Source of the DNA: Methylobacteriaceae bacterium
GTDB lineage: Bacteria; Pseudomonadota; Alphaproteobacteria; Rhizobiales; Beijerinckiaceae
DNA: 64,000 nucleotides
Direction of reading: 5' to 3'
Assembly: GCA_020638195.1 (NCBI GenBank)
Contig: JACKJC010000001.1
Location: forward strand, 671,001 to 735,000
Shown here: positions 1 to 8,614 of the stretch, in pieces
Layout of the letters: every line of letters starts with the position of its first letter
How positions within the stretch are numbered: the stretch's first letter is position 1
Made by a program: the position numbers and the translations under genes
Notes under the pieces: model-generated
Database searches by the model: none
Told to the model about the DNA's origin: nothing
What the model saw: the letters and a program-made list of their open reading frames with translations, nothing else

Positions 1-1763
1 AGTTCGTTGCCGTCGATCGACGGCGGCTCGGTCATCAGCATCACGCGCGCGATGCGCATCGAAGACCCCTGCGACTGCGCATTATGCGTATGCAGCGACT
101 TCTGGAGATGCGCCTTGATCGCGGGATCGTGCACGAGGTCGCTCAAGGGCGCGTCGACCTTGCCGGCGACGAGGCGGCAGGCTTCCAGGTTCGGCCAGGC
201 GAGCAGCGCGACGAATTCGCGATCCTGACCCGCCACCAGCGCGTCCTGGATGACGGGGCTCGCCGCGGCAATGGCGGCCACGCGCAGCGAACCGACATGC
301 ACGAACGTGCCCGACGTCAGCTTGAAGTCTTCCACCACGCGTCCCGCGAAGATCAGGCCCTTGGCCGGTTCGTCCGCATCTACGAAGGTCCCGGCGTCGC
401 CGATCTTGTAATAGCCTTCTTCGTCGAAAGCCTTCGCTGTGAGATCGGGCTGGCGGTAATAGCCGGGCGTCACGATCACCGAGCGGATGCGCATTTCGTA
501 TTTGGGCCCGGCCGGCACCATCTTCAGTTCGACGCCGGGATGCGGCAGGCCGATCAGGCCGACGCGCTCGGTCTCCCAATAGGTCGAGGTCGCCGTCGGC
601 GCGGTCTCCGTGGAACCCCAGCCCGTGAAGAACACGATGCGGTGGCCCGTGTATTTCACCGCGAGACGCTGCATGCGCGTGTAGAGGTCGTCGGGCAGCG
701 TCGCGCCGCCGTAGCCGAGAATGCCCAAATCCTTGAAGAAGGATTTCGCGAGCGCGTCGTCGTTCTCCAGCGCGGTTGCGAGCACCGCGAAGCCCGCGGG
801 CACGTTGGTGTAATAGGTCGGCGAAATCTCCTTCAGGTTGCGCAGCGTCTCGTCGAACATGCCGGGCACCGGGCGCCCATCGTCGATGTAGAGCGTGCCG
901 CCTTCGGCGAGCAGCGCATGAAAGCCGGCGTTGCCGCCCATCGTGTGGTTCCACGGCAGCCAGTCGAGCACGACCATGCGTGGGTCGCTCTCCTTCCGCT
1001 TGCGCGTCATCTGCCCCATCACGACATTGGCGCACATCATCTCCTGCGTATTGATGACGGCCTTGGGCATGCCGGTGGAGCCGGACGTGAACAGCAGCTT
1101 GCCGACGCTTTTCGGGCCGACGGCGGCGAGCGTCCTGTCGACCGCGTCCGTGCGCTTCGTCGCGACGAGATCGCTCCACGCGATGCTCGGTATTCCCTCC
1201 GGCGCACGATCGACATGCACGACGGTGACGCCCGTCAGGTCCAGCGCTTTCAACGCCTTTCCAAAGGCGACGCCGTCCTGCACCATCACGAGGCCGGGCT
1301 TGATGAGATCGAAGATGTAGCGAAGCTTCGCGTGGTCCTGGCTCATCAGCGAATAGGCGGGCGACACGGGCGCGGCGGGCACGCCCGCCTGCATCGCGGC
1401 CTGTGTCATCAGCGCGTGCTCGATCGAATTGCCCGAGAGGATCGCGACCGGTTGTTCCGGCGTCAGCTTCATGTCGATCAGCGCCTGCGTCACCGCGTCG
1501 ACATCGCGCTTGGCCTGCGCATAGCTCACGCGCTTCCACGCGCGATCGGGTCCACGGCGCTGGGCGAGCCAGGTCTGGTCCGGCCGCTCCTCAGCCCACT
1601 TGGCGAGATAGAGCGGAATGCAACGCTGATACTCGTTCAGCGGAATGCGCTGGCGCAGGATGATCTCGCCATTGGCGCGACGCTCGGCGTCGATCTCGCG
1701 GGGCAGAAAATCGATCGGCTTGAACGGCGCGGTCGGCGCCGTCATCTTCGGGTGCTCGTTCAT
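1..1763 (-). CDS. fcs: Feruloyl-CoA synthase-like AMP-forming acyl-CoA ligase (C-terminus cut by window edge)
   Basis: This enzyme would activate a carboxylic acid, probably a hydroxycinnamate such as ferulate, to its CoA thioester with ATP. The frame is open from an ATG at 1763 to position 1, giving about 587 residues with no stop, so the last few tens of residues of a roughly 620-residue family lie outside the window. Visible signals are the P-loop-like TSGSTGMPKAV near residue 225 followed by the INTQE sequence that I associate with feruloyl-CoA synthases, GYGGATL, the GWGSTETAPT acyl-adenylate motif, and YKIGDAG before the C-terminal hinge. The upstream gap to the divergent amidohydrolase is about 160 bp. 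No enoyl-CoA hydratase/aldolase (ech) is adjacent, so the substrate is inferred from family resemblance; another aromatic acyl-CoA ligase is possible. Confidence 0.85.
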   Translation of the reverse strand, partial: MNEHPKMTAPTAPFKPIDFLPREIDAERRANGEIILRQRIPLNEYQRCIPLYLAKWAEERPDQTWLAQRRGPDRAWKRVSYAQAKRDVDAVTQALIDMKLTPEQPVAILSGNSIEHALMTQAAMQAGVPAAPVSPAYSLMSQDHAKLRYIFDLIKPGLVMVQDGVAFGKALKALDLTGVTVVHVDRAPEGIPSIAWSDLVATKRTDAVDRTLAAVGPKSVGKLLFTSGSTGMPKAVINTQEMMCANVVMGQMTRKRKESDPRMVVLDWLPWNHTMGGNAGFHALLAEGGTLYIDDGRPVPGMFDETLRNLKEISPTYYTNVPAGFAVLATALENDDALAKSFFKDLGILGYGGATLPDDLYTRMQRLAVKYTGHRIVFFTGWGSTETAPTATSTYWETERVGLIGLPHPGVELKMVPAGPKYEMRIRSVIVTPGYYRQPDLTAKAFDEEGYYKIGDAGTFVDADEPAKGLIFAGRVVEDFKLTSGTFVHVGSLRVAAIAAASPVIQDALVAGQDREFVALLAWPNLEACRLVAGKVDAPLSDLVHDPAIKAHLQKSLHTHNAQSQGSSMRIARVMLMTEPPSIDGNE

Positions 1764-1923
1764 GGCGTTTCCTGTCCGGGCTTTGGCCCTTGGTCTGATT
1801 TGCCGTGATTTTCGGGCTGTGCGGGCGCCCCCGTCAAGGCGCGCTCTTGCCGGGCAAGCCCAAGCCGCCCTACCTTGCCCTCAGCGCATGGGTCTGACCC
1901 CGCGATTAAATTTGGAGCGTCCG

Positions 1924-3087
1924 ATGGAAGTGCTGGAGAAGATCGAGGGTTTTGCGGATCGCATGACGGAAATCCGCCGCGATATTCATGCTCATCCCGA
2001 GATCGGCTTCGAGGAAGTGCGCACCTCCGGCCTCGTGGCGAAGGAACTCGAATCCTACGGCGTCGAGGTGCACACCGGCATCGGCAAGACCGGCGTCGTC
2101 GGCGTCATCAAGGGCAAGAACGGAACTGGCAAGCGCGTCGGCTTGCGCGCCGACATGGATGCGCTGCCGATGGACGAGCTCACCAACCTGCCCTGGCGCT
2201 CGAAAACGGCGGGAAAATTCCACGGCTGCGGTCACGACGGCCACACCACCATGCTGCTCGGCGCGGCGCGCTATCTGGCTGAAACGCGCGATTTCTCGGG
2301 CGAGGTCGCGCTCATCTTCCAGCCGGCCGAGGAGGGTCTCGGCGGCGCGCGCGCGATGATCGCCGACGGCCTGTTCAAGCGCTTCCCTTGCGACGAGGTC
2401 TATGCGCTCCATAATTTCCCCGGCTCGCCGCTCGGCCAGATTTCGATGCGCACCGGCCCCGCCATGGCGGGTTCGGATTTCTTCGACATTCACATCACCG
2501 GCAAGGGCGCGCATGGCGCGATGCCCGAATATTCGAACGACCCCGTGATGATCGGCGCGGCGCTCGCGCAGAGCCTTCAAACTATCGTCAGCCGCAACGC
2601 CCCGGCACTGAAGAGCGCGGTCGTTTCGATCACCAAGTTCAATGCGGGCTCGGCCTACAACATCATCCCGGAGACGGCGCATCTCGCGGGCACGATCCGC
2701 ATCTTCGACGACGAGATCCGCGCGCTCGTGTCGAAGCGCATGCGTGAAATCTGCGCGGGCTTCGCGGCCGCGTACAATGCGAAGATCGACGTCGACATCC
2801 GCGACATCTTCTCCGTCATGCGCAATGCCGAGGAACAGACGGCGGCGATGGCGGATGCGGCCACGGAATTGTTCGGCGCCGACAAGGTCGTGACCGACGC
2901 CGAGCCCAAGATGGGCTCGGAGGATTTCGCCGACATGGCCATGGCCGCGCCCGGGTCGTACGTCTGGCTCGGCATGGGGCCGGGCGCCTCCGTGCATAAT
3001 CCCGGCTATACGTTCAACGACGAGATCCTGCCGATCGGCGCCTCGCTGCTTGCGCGCATCGCGGAGAAGCGGCTGGCGGCGGGCTAG
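1924..3087 (+). CDS. M20 family amidohydrolase (hippurate hydrolase/aminoacylase type)
   Basis: This is a zinc-dependent hydrolase that removes acyl groups from N-acyl amino acids or related amides, probably in the cytoplasm. It has 387 residues, the usual family size. HPEIGFEE near the N-terminus, the metal motif CGHDGH at about residue 102, the EE pair in PAEEGLGGA near residue 136, and ALHNFPG are all typical of M20D peptidases. The inner dimerisation lid runs from GSDFFDIHITGKGAHGA onward. I chose the ATG at 1924 because GGAG at 1914-1917 sits six bases upstream and the family starts with the E-[KR]-I-x-x-[FA] helix; the frame stays open upstream but has no family similarity there. The stop overlaps the convergent MipA-like gene by 4 bp. 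The substrate cannot be told from sequence. Confidence 0.92.
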   Translation: MEVLEKIEGFADRMTEIRRDIHAHPEIGFEEVRTSGLVAKELESYGVEVHTGIGKTGVVGVIKGKNGTGKRVGLRADMDALPMDELTNLPWRSKTAGKFHGCGHDGHTTMLLGAARYLAETRDFSGEVALIFQPAEEGLGGARAMIADGLFKRFPCDEVYALHNFPGSPLGQISMRTGPAMAGSDFFDIHITGKGAHGAMPEYSNDPVMIGAALAQSLQTIVSRNAPALKSAVVSITKFNAGSAYNIIPETAHLAGTIRIFDDEIRALVSKRMREICAGFAAAYNAKIDVDIRDIFSVMRNAEEQTAAMADAATELFGADKVVTDAEPKMGSEDFADMAMAAPGSYVWLGMGPGASVHNPGYTFNDEILPIGASLLARIAEKRLAAG

Positions 3088-3887
3088 AACCCGCCCCAGT
3101 CGAAGGAATAGGCGACGATCGCGCCCAGTGTGAACTGGTTGCGCGATCCGAGCGACGAAACGAGCGGGCTCGTGCTCGCCGAGCCGACCAGGCGGTTGTA
3201 GCGGGCGTAGATGGTCGTGGTCCATTGCCGCGACCATTCGTAGGAAACCGCGCCCGCGACGCCGAAGGATTTCGCGCCGCCTTCCGCGCGATAGGCGGGG
3301 AGGCGAGGGTTCAGCAGCGCCTCGTAGGAGCTCACGCCGAACAATTTGTCCATGTAGCTGCTGTCGCCGAGGGAGAAGCGCGGCCCGACAGACACGGTCC
3401 ACGGACCGCGCCGCTCGATCCAGTCCATCGAAAAGTCGACCGTGTTGCCGTGATGGCCGACAAATCCGTGCCGCGCCTCGATGCGCGCGCGCAATTTCTC
3501 GAGCGGCCAGAATTCGGCGAACAGGCCGGCCTCCACTGTCCAGTCGATATCGTGCACGCCACGCAGATCGGCATGTTGGGCCGAGCGGCGCGGGCCCTTG
3601 AGCTTGCCGACGACGCCGGCCTTCAGCCAGTTCTCGTCGAAGATCGCAAAGCCTGCGGAATCGTCGGGCGCGGAGAAGGACAGCGGACTGCCCGCGCGAC
3701 GCACGCTCAGGCCCGGCAGCAGATAGGGCGACAGCGCCCCCGACCCCTCCCATGCCGGCGAAACGCCGCCATTGGCCTTGAGCGTGATGGTCCAGCCCTG
3801 CGGCGAAGGCTCTGCGGCGAATGCGGCGGACGAGGCGAGGACGAGCGCGAGCGCCAGGGCGCCGGACGGGGATATGTGGGCGTGCAT
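3084..3887 (-). CDS. MipA/OmpV-family outer membrane protein
   Basis: This is a predicted outer membrane beta-barrel protein of the MipA/OmpV family; relatives include a scaffold for murein synthesis/degradation enzymes and Vibrio OmpV. The 267-residue protein begins with a clear Sec signal peptide (hydrophobic ALALALVLASS, then AAFAAEP with cleavage after AFA). Alternating aromatic and polar stretches and a C-terminal Phe (DWGGF) fit an outer membrane barrel. PAWEGSGALSPYLLPGLSVRR resembles the N-terminal MipA pattern in which a gently varying strand set surrounds a P[AE][YW][EQ]GS element. It converges on the M20 gene with a 4-bp overlap and is separated from matB by about 90 bp. The exact role is unknown; family assignment is moderately secure. 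Confidence 0.8.
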   Translation of the reverse strand: MHAHISPSGALALALVLASSAAFAAEPSPQGWTITLKANGGVSPAWEGSGALSPYLLPGLSVRRAGSPLSFSAPDDSAGFAIFDENWLKAGVVGKLKGPRRSAQHADLRGVHDIDWTVEAGLFAEFWPLEKLRARIEARHGFVGHHGNTVDFSMDWIERRGPWTVSVGPRFSLGDSSYMDKLFGVSSYEALLNPRLPAYRAEGGAKSFGVAGAVSYEWSRQWTTTIYARYNRLVGSASTSPLVSSLGSRNQFTLGAIVAYSFDWGGF

Positions 3888-3980
3888 TGCGAACTCTCGA
3901 ACCCGGCCGGGAGCTGCACTGTGCCGCGTTAATCCTAATGCCTGGCAAGCAAACGTGGTGAACGATTGCTTACCCTCGCG

Positions 3981-5501
3981 TCACCCCTCGTAGATCGACT
4001 TGAAGCGATCGCGCAGCACGTTCTTCTGCACCTTGCCCATCGTGTTGCGCGGCAGGTCGTCGACGAACAGGATCTTCTTCGGCAGTTTGAATTTCGCGAG
4101 GCGCCCATAGAGCGCGCGCGAAATCGTGGCTTCGTCGATTTCGGCGCCCTTGGCGCGCACCACGACCGCTGTCACGCCCTCGCCGAAATCGGCGTGTGGC
4201 ACGCCGATGACGGCGCTTTCGAGGACGCCCGGCAGCCCGTCGATCTCCGTCTCGATTTCCTTCGGATAGACGTTGAAGCCGCCGGTAATGACGAGATCCT
4301 TGCCGCGTCCGACGATATGCACGTAGTCGCGCCTGTCGATCATGCCGAGATCGCCGGTGATGAAATAGCCGTCCGGCCGGAACTCGGCCGCCGTCTTCTC
4401 GGGCATGCGCCAATAGCCCTTGAACACGTTCGGGCCGCTCACCTCGATCATGCCGATCTCGCCCTTGGGGATCCGCGCGCCGGTCTCGGGATCGGCGATG
4501 CGCACGGAAACGCCCGGCAGCGGAAAGCCGACCGTGCCCGGCACGCGGTCGCCGTCGTAGGGGTTCGACGTGATCATGTTGGTCTCGGTCATGCCGTAGC
4601 GCTCGAGGATCGCCTTGCCGGTCTTCGCCGAAAATTCGCGATGCGTCTCGGCGAGCAGCGGCGCGGAGCCGGAGATGAACAGCCGCATGTGCGCGGTCGC
4701 TTCCTTCGTCAGCCCGGGATGTTGCAACAGCCGCGTGTAGAAAGTCGGCACGCCCATCAGGCTGGTCGCGCGCGGCATGTAGGACATCACCTGATCGGCG
4801 TCGAACTTCGGCAGGAAGATCATTTTTCCGCCGGCCATCAACAGCACGTTGATCGCCACGAACAGGCCGTGCGTATGATAGATCGGCAGGGCGTGGATCA
4901 GCGTGTCGTCGCTGGTGAAGCGCCAGTATTCGACCAGCGCCCGTGCATTGGAGGCGAGGTTCTCCTGGCTGATCATCGCGCCCTTGGATCGCCCGGTCGT
5001 GCCCGACGTGTAGAGAATGCCGGCGAGATCGTCCGGCCCGCGCTCGACGTCGGCGAAGGTCGGCGGGCAGAAGCGCGCGCGTTCCGACATGGACCCGCGA
5101 CCGTCCGCGTCGAGCGTCTCGACATGGGCGACCTTGGCGGCGCCGGCGGCGCCGGCGAGCGAATCCTTGCGTGCGGGATCGCAGACGAAGACGATCGGTT
5201 CGGCGTCGGTCAGAAAGTATTCGATTTCGGCGGGTGTATAGGCGGTGTTGAGCGGCAGGAAGACTGCGCCCGCGCGCGCGCAACCGAGATAGAGCAGAAC
5301 CGCCTGCAAGGATTTCTCGATCTGTACGGCGACGCGGTCGCCGGGCTTGACGCCGAGCGCGATCAGAGCCCCGGCCATGCGGGCCGAACCGGCCTCGACA
5401 TCGGCATAGCTGTGCAGCGCGCCGTCCTGCGTCTCGAAGGCTATGCGGCTGCGATCGGCCGGAAATCGCGACGAAAGTTCTGCGTAGAGATGCGCGGGCA
5501 T
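3981..5501 (-). CDS. matB: Malonyl-CoA synthetase (malonate--CoA ligase)
   Basis: MatB converts malonate, CoA and ATP to malonyl-CoA, AMP and PPi. The 506-residue protein matches the length of rhizobial MatB. It carries the ANL-superfamily motifs YTSGTTGRSKGA at about residue 165, ALPIYHTHGLF, ERYGMTETNM, GYFITGDLG and the C-terminal catalytic-lysine segment PRNTMGKVQKN. The PIYHTHGLF and RYGMTETNM variants are those I know from MatB rather than acetyl-CoA synthetases. It follows matA, the malonyl-CoA decarboxylase, in the same direction, separated by about 170 bp that hold a palindromic repeat. Together they turn malonate into acetyl-CoA. Neither the matC carrier nor the MatR GntR regulator usually found in the rhizobial mat locus is present here. 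Confidence 0.92.
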   Translation of the reverse strand: MPAHLYAELSSRFPADRSRIAFETQDGALHSYADVEAGSARMAGALIALGVKPGDRVAVQIEKSLQAVLLYLGCARAGAVFLPLNTAYTPAEIEYFLTDAEPIVFVCDPARKDSLAGAAGAAKVAHVETLDADGRGSMSERARFCPPTFADVERGPDDLAGILYTSGTTGRSKGAMISQENLASNARALVEYWRFTSDDTLIHALPIYHTHGLFVAINVLLMAGGKMIFLPKFDADQVMSYMPRATSLMGVPTFYTRLLQHPGLTKEATAHMRLFISGSAPLLAETHREFSAKTGKAILERYGMTETNMITSNPYDGDRVPGTVGFPLPGVSVRIADPETGARIPKGEIGMIEVSGPNVFKGYWRMPEKTAAEFRPDGYFITGDLGMIDRRDYVHIVGRGKDLVITGGFNVYPKEIETEIDGLPGVLESAVIGVPHADFGEGVTAVVVRAKGAEIDEATISRALYGRLAKFKLPKKILFVDDLPRNTMGKVQKNVLRDRFKSIYEG

Positions 5502-5570
5502 GAGCGACTGCCTTCCCTTGAATTTTGCTCAGGGTTTAGCGCAGGACGGGGCACGAAGGGAAATTTTGCG

Positions 5571-5664
5571 TGTCATCCCGGCCGAAGCGCAGCGGAGAGC
5601 CGGGATCCAGGGGCCGGATCGGGGATGCTTGATTCCCGATTGGCCTTCGTCCGTCCGGGATTAC
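5571..5664. repeat. Intergenic palindromic repeat, family A, copy 1
   Basis: A composite palindrome lies between matA and matB. Its left half has ATCCCGGC at 5575-5582 paired with GCCGGGAT at 5599-5606, and a second G/C-rich hairpin follows before CGTCCGGGAT near 5651-5660. Reverse-complemented, the left half matches the copy at 9339-9379 in about 35 of 38 bases by eye. It resembles the REP/BIME-like elements scattered between genes in Hyphomicrobiales. It could fold in mRNA between the two mat cistrons. Confidence 0.75.
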
Positions 5665-5673
5665 AAATCCGCT

Positions 5674-7035
5674 CTACCCCTGCGCGAAACTAGGCGCGGG
5701 AATGCCGAAAATCTGCCGTTCGCCTTTCAGCATGCGTTTCACGGCGCTGGACGCCATTACCTCGCCCTGATTGGCGAAGGCCTCGTGGTTCTTCTCGATC
5801 TCGTCGAGATCGTAGAGGTAATTGACCATCACGCCGCCGGACTCTTTCAGGCCCTTGCGCGAAAGATCGCCCATCCAGTTGATGCGTTCGAGACGCGCGC
5901 CATTGCCGAGATGGAAACGCGCGACGGGATCAACGACGCGGCCATCCGGCAGGCGCGCTTTCAGGAAGTAATGCGCCGCCAGTGGCTCGACGATCTTGCG
6001 CAGGCGCTCGGCCTGCTCGGGCTCGCTGGTCCAGGAGGGATCGTCGAGCGAGGCGACGAGCGGCAGGGCCTCCCGATCGATCGGCGCGTCTTCGGCGTTC
6101 GCGAGCCACGCGCGGAAACCCGGCACGGGCGACAGCGTGACGAAGGTTTCCATGCGCGGCAATTCGCGGCGCAATTCTTCCACCACCTGCTTGATCAGGA
6201 AATTGCCGAAGGTGACGCCGGCGAGCCCCTTCTGGCAGTTGGAGATGGAATAGAACACAGCCGTGCGCGCCCGCTCCGGCGCGACGGGCGCGCGGTCGTG
6301 CGCCAGCAGTGGCGCGATCGCGCCGGGGATCTGCTCGGCAAGCGCCACTTCGACGAAGATCAGCGGCTCGTCCGTGAGCGCCGGATGGAAGAAGGCGTAG
6401 CAGCGCCGGTCAGGCGGATCGATGCGGCGGCGCAGGTCGTCCCAGTCGTGGATCTCGTGCACCGCCTCGTAGCGGATGATGCGCTCGAGAATGCTCGCCG
6501 GCGTCGACCAGTCGATTCGCCGCAGCACGAGAAACCCGCGGTTGAACCAGGACGCGAAGAGATGCGTGAAATCCTTGTCGATTGGCGCCAGCGTCTTGTT
6601 GGCGCGCATCTCCGATAGAAGGTCGGCGCGCATGTCGACCAACGCGGCGGTGCCTCCGGGCGCGCGGTTGAGGCGGCGGAAGAGTTCGAGGCGCCTCGGC
6701 TCCGAGGCGTAGTGCAGGTCGGCGGCGGTGCGGTCGTCCGGCGCCGCCTTCCAATTGCCGATCGCCTTTTCGAGCTTCTCGTGGTCGGGACCGAAATCCC
6801 TTTCCAGCGCTGAAAAGAAGCCACGCCGGGCCTCCAGCGTCCGGTAGCGCCCGAGCACTTCGGCCGCGATGGCGACGCCGGTCGCCTCGCCGCGCCCGGT
6901 CAGCAGCGCCCGGCACATGTCGATCAGGTTGTTCGCCTGCCCCGCCGAATCGCTGGGCCAGTTCTTCTGGCGAAGCAGACCGCGCCCGCGCTCGGCGATG
7001 GAGGACAGAAGATCGGAGAAGAAGGCGTTCGGCAT
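5674..7035 (-). CDS. matA: Malonyl-CoA decarboxylase
   Basis: This enzyme decarboxylates malonyl-CoA to acetyl-CoA and CO2. The 453 residues match the bacterial MatA/MLYCD family, with an N-terminal helical domain and a C-terminal acetyltransferase-like catalytic domain. Visible family sequences are LRRIDWSTPASILERII, the IHDWDDLRRRIDPPDRRCYAFFHPALTDEPL run (cited in parts), VFYSISNCQKGLAGVTFGN, and the C-terminal VARFHLGNGARLERINW with NYLYDL. The start ATG at 7035 gives MPNAFFSDLL as in rhizobial homologues. It precedes matB on the same strand, so the pair probably forms a malonate-utilisation operon. The 83 bp upstream separates it from phaZ, which runs in the same direction. Confidence 0.93.
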   Translation of the reverse strand: MPNAFFSDLLSSIAERGRGLLRQKNWPSDSAGQANNLIDMCRALLTGRGEATGVAIAAEVLGRYRTLEARRGFFSALERDFGPDHEKLEKAIGNWKAAPDDRTAADLHYASEPRRLELFRRLNRAPGGTAALVDMRADLLSEMRANKTLAPIDKDFTHLFASWFNRGFLVLRRIDWSTPASILERIIRYEAVHEIHDWDDLRRRIDPPDRRCYAFFHPALTDEPLIFVEVALAEQIPGAIAPLLAHDRAPVAPERARTAVFYSISNCQKGLAGVTFGNFLIKQVVEELRRELPRMETFVTLSPVPGFRAWLANAEDAPIDREALPLVASLDDPSWTSEPEQAERLRKIVEPLAAHYFLKARLPDGRVVDPVARFHLGNGARLERINWMGDLSRKGLKESGGVMVNYLYDLDEIEKNHEAFANQGEVMASSAVKRMLKGERQIFGIPAPSFAQG

Positions 7036-7118
7036 GCGACCACTATACAGTCGATTGCGGCAAAGCCACGAACGCGCAACGCGCGTTATGGTTCACGCGC
7101 GCCGAACGTCGCGCGGCC

Positions 7119-8348
7119 CTATTCGCTCGACAGGATCGCGTTGCGCACCAGCGGGTAGATCTGGTTTTCCCACTTCTTGCCGGAGAAGACGCCGTAATGG
7201 CCGACGCCCGGCTGCAGGTGGTGGCGCTTGCGGAAAGGTTTCAGGCTCGAGCACAGATCGTGCGCGGCCAGCGTCTGGCCGACGGAGCAGATGTCGTCGC
7301 GCTCGCCTTCAACCGTCAGCAGCGTGGTCCTGCGAATCGCCTTCGGGTTGACGGTGCGCCCCTTGTACTGAAGCTCGCCCTTGGCCAGCGCGTAATCCTG
7401 GAACACGAGCTTGACCGTCTCGATGTAGAATTCGGCGGTCAGATCCAGCACGGCGAAATACTCGTCGTAGAAGGTCTTGGTCTGCTGCGCCTTCTCCATC
7501 TCGCCGGCGGCGAGCGAATTGTAGAGCTCGACATGCGCCTTCACATGGCGGTCGAGATTCATCGACATGAAGGCAGTCAGCTGCATGAAGCCGGGATAGA
7601 CGAGCCGTCCGCCGCCCTTGAAACGGCCGGGCACCAGAGCGATCAGGTTCTTCTCGAACCATTCGATCGGCTTGGTGGTGGCGAGATGATTGACCTTGGT
7701 CGGATTGAGCCGTGTGTCGATCGGCCCGGCCATCAGCGTCAGGCTCGCGGGCGTGGCGGGATTATTGTCTTCCGACATGATCGCGGTCGCGGCGAGCGCC
7801 TGCACGCAAGGCTGACAGACGGCGACGATATGCGAGCGCGGCCCGAGCTTCTCCATGAAGTCGATGACATGGGAGATATAGCCCTCCATGCCGAATTCGC
7901 CGGCCGACAGCGGAACGTCGCGGGCGTTGTGCCAGTCCGTAATAAAGACGTCATTGTCTGCGAGCAGGACTTGCACCGTGTTTCGCAGAAGAGTCGCAAA
8001 ATGGCCGGAAAGCGGAGCGACAACGAGCACCTTGGGTTGCGCGATGTCGATGTCCTTGCGGAAGCGCAGCAGCGAGCCGAAGGGAGTGGAGTATGTGACC
8101 TCCTCGGTGACGGCGACTTCGCGATTGCCGACCTTGACCTTGTCGATCCGGTAGGGCGGACGATGATGCGTCAGCCGCGCGCGGGTCATCAGCTCGTAGG
8201 CGGCCGAGACATTGCCGAGAAAGGGAATGCCGGACTTGCGCAGCCACGAATTCTCGATGACGTCCAGCGCCGACTGGGCGAACACGCGAAACGGATCAAT
8301 CAGGTCGTCCTGCGCCTGATAGGCGTAATACATCATGCGCTGCAACAT
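7119..8348 (-). CDS. phaZ: Intracellular polyhydroxyalkanoate depolymerase
   Basis: This enzyme hydrolyses stored amorphous polyhydroxybutyrate granules in the cytoplasm. With a start at the ATG at 8348 it has 409 residues, the family's normal length; an in-frame upstream extension to 8429 has no family similarity. MLQRMMYYAYQAQDDLIDPFR fits the usual N-terminus. There is no signal peptide, as expected for the intracellular type. The nucleophile motif is AVCQPCVQA with Cys178 in the position where intracellular PhaZ enzymes use cysteine instead of the lipase-box serine. C-terminal VEGERDDICSVGQT (Asp) and PGVGHYGVFSG (His) complete the triad and the PHB_depo_C region. A TGC-N3-GCA palindrome lies upstream at 8420-8428. 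Confidence 0.93.
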   Translation of the reverse strand: MLQRMMYYAYQAQDDLIDPFRVFAQSALDVIENSWLRKSGIPFLGNVSAAYELMTRARLTHHRPPYRIDKVKVGNREVAVTEEVTYSTPFGSLLRFRKDIDIAQPKVLVVAPLSGHFATLLRNTVQVLLADNDVFITDWHNARDVPLSAGEFGMEGYISHVIDFMEKLGPRSHIVAVCQPCVQALAATAIMSEDNNPATPASLTLMAGPIDTRLNPTKVNHLATTKPIEWFEKNLIALVPGRFKGGGRLVYPGFMQLTAFMSMNLDRHVKAHVELYNSLAAGEMEKAQQTKTFYDEYFAVLDLTAEFYIETVKLVFQDYALAKGELQYKGRTVNPKAIRRTTLLTVEGERDDICSVGQTLAAHDLCSSLKPFRKRHHLQPGVGHYGVFSGKKWENQIYPLVRNAILSSE

Positions 8349-8414
8349 GAACCCCGCGGTCGACCTGCGCTCGCGCCAATTCCCCCAAGGCGCGCTGGCA
8401 TGCTGCCATGCTAA

Positions 8415-8430
8415 GTTGGTGCAGCGCAAC
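8415..8430. promoter_or_regulatory. Candidate PhaR-like operator in the phaZ/GST divergent region
   Basis: A 16-bp imperfect palindrome has outer arms GTTG (8415-8418) and CAAC (8427-8430) around the core TGC-AGC-GCA at 8420-8428. PhaR repressors of alphaproteobacteria are known to bind TGC/GCA-rich palindromes near PHA genes. The site lies about 70 bp upstream of the phaZ start. This is a pattern match only; no phaR gene is in the window. Confidence 0.3.
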
Positions 8431-8614
8431 CTGCGATACGACTTTCGGATCGTTTCCCCTTATGATTTGGGACAATGCGGACAACGGGCGGTAAAGACAC
8501 AACACTTGCCTGTGGATAGGGCTGACTGCCCGCAACACGGGCAAATGGCGCCGCCGAAGCTGATTCCGCATTGCGGGATCGCATGGTAGGCTTGCCGCGG
8601 AGTGGAGGAATGCG

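Noticed and set aside
1906..3948. Long open frame on the minus strand (about 680 codons) opposite the M20 gene and part of the MipA gene.
   Set aside because: It spans two clear genes on other frames and its translation is Arg/Ala/Gly-rich without family similarity; such frames are expected in GC-rich DNA.
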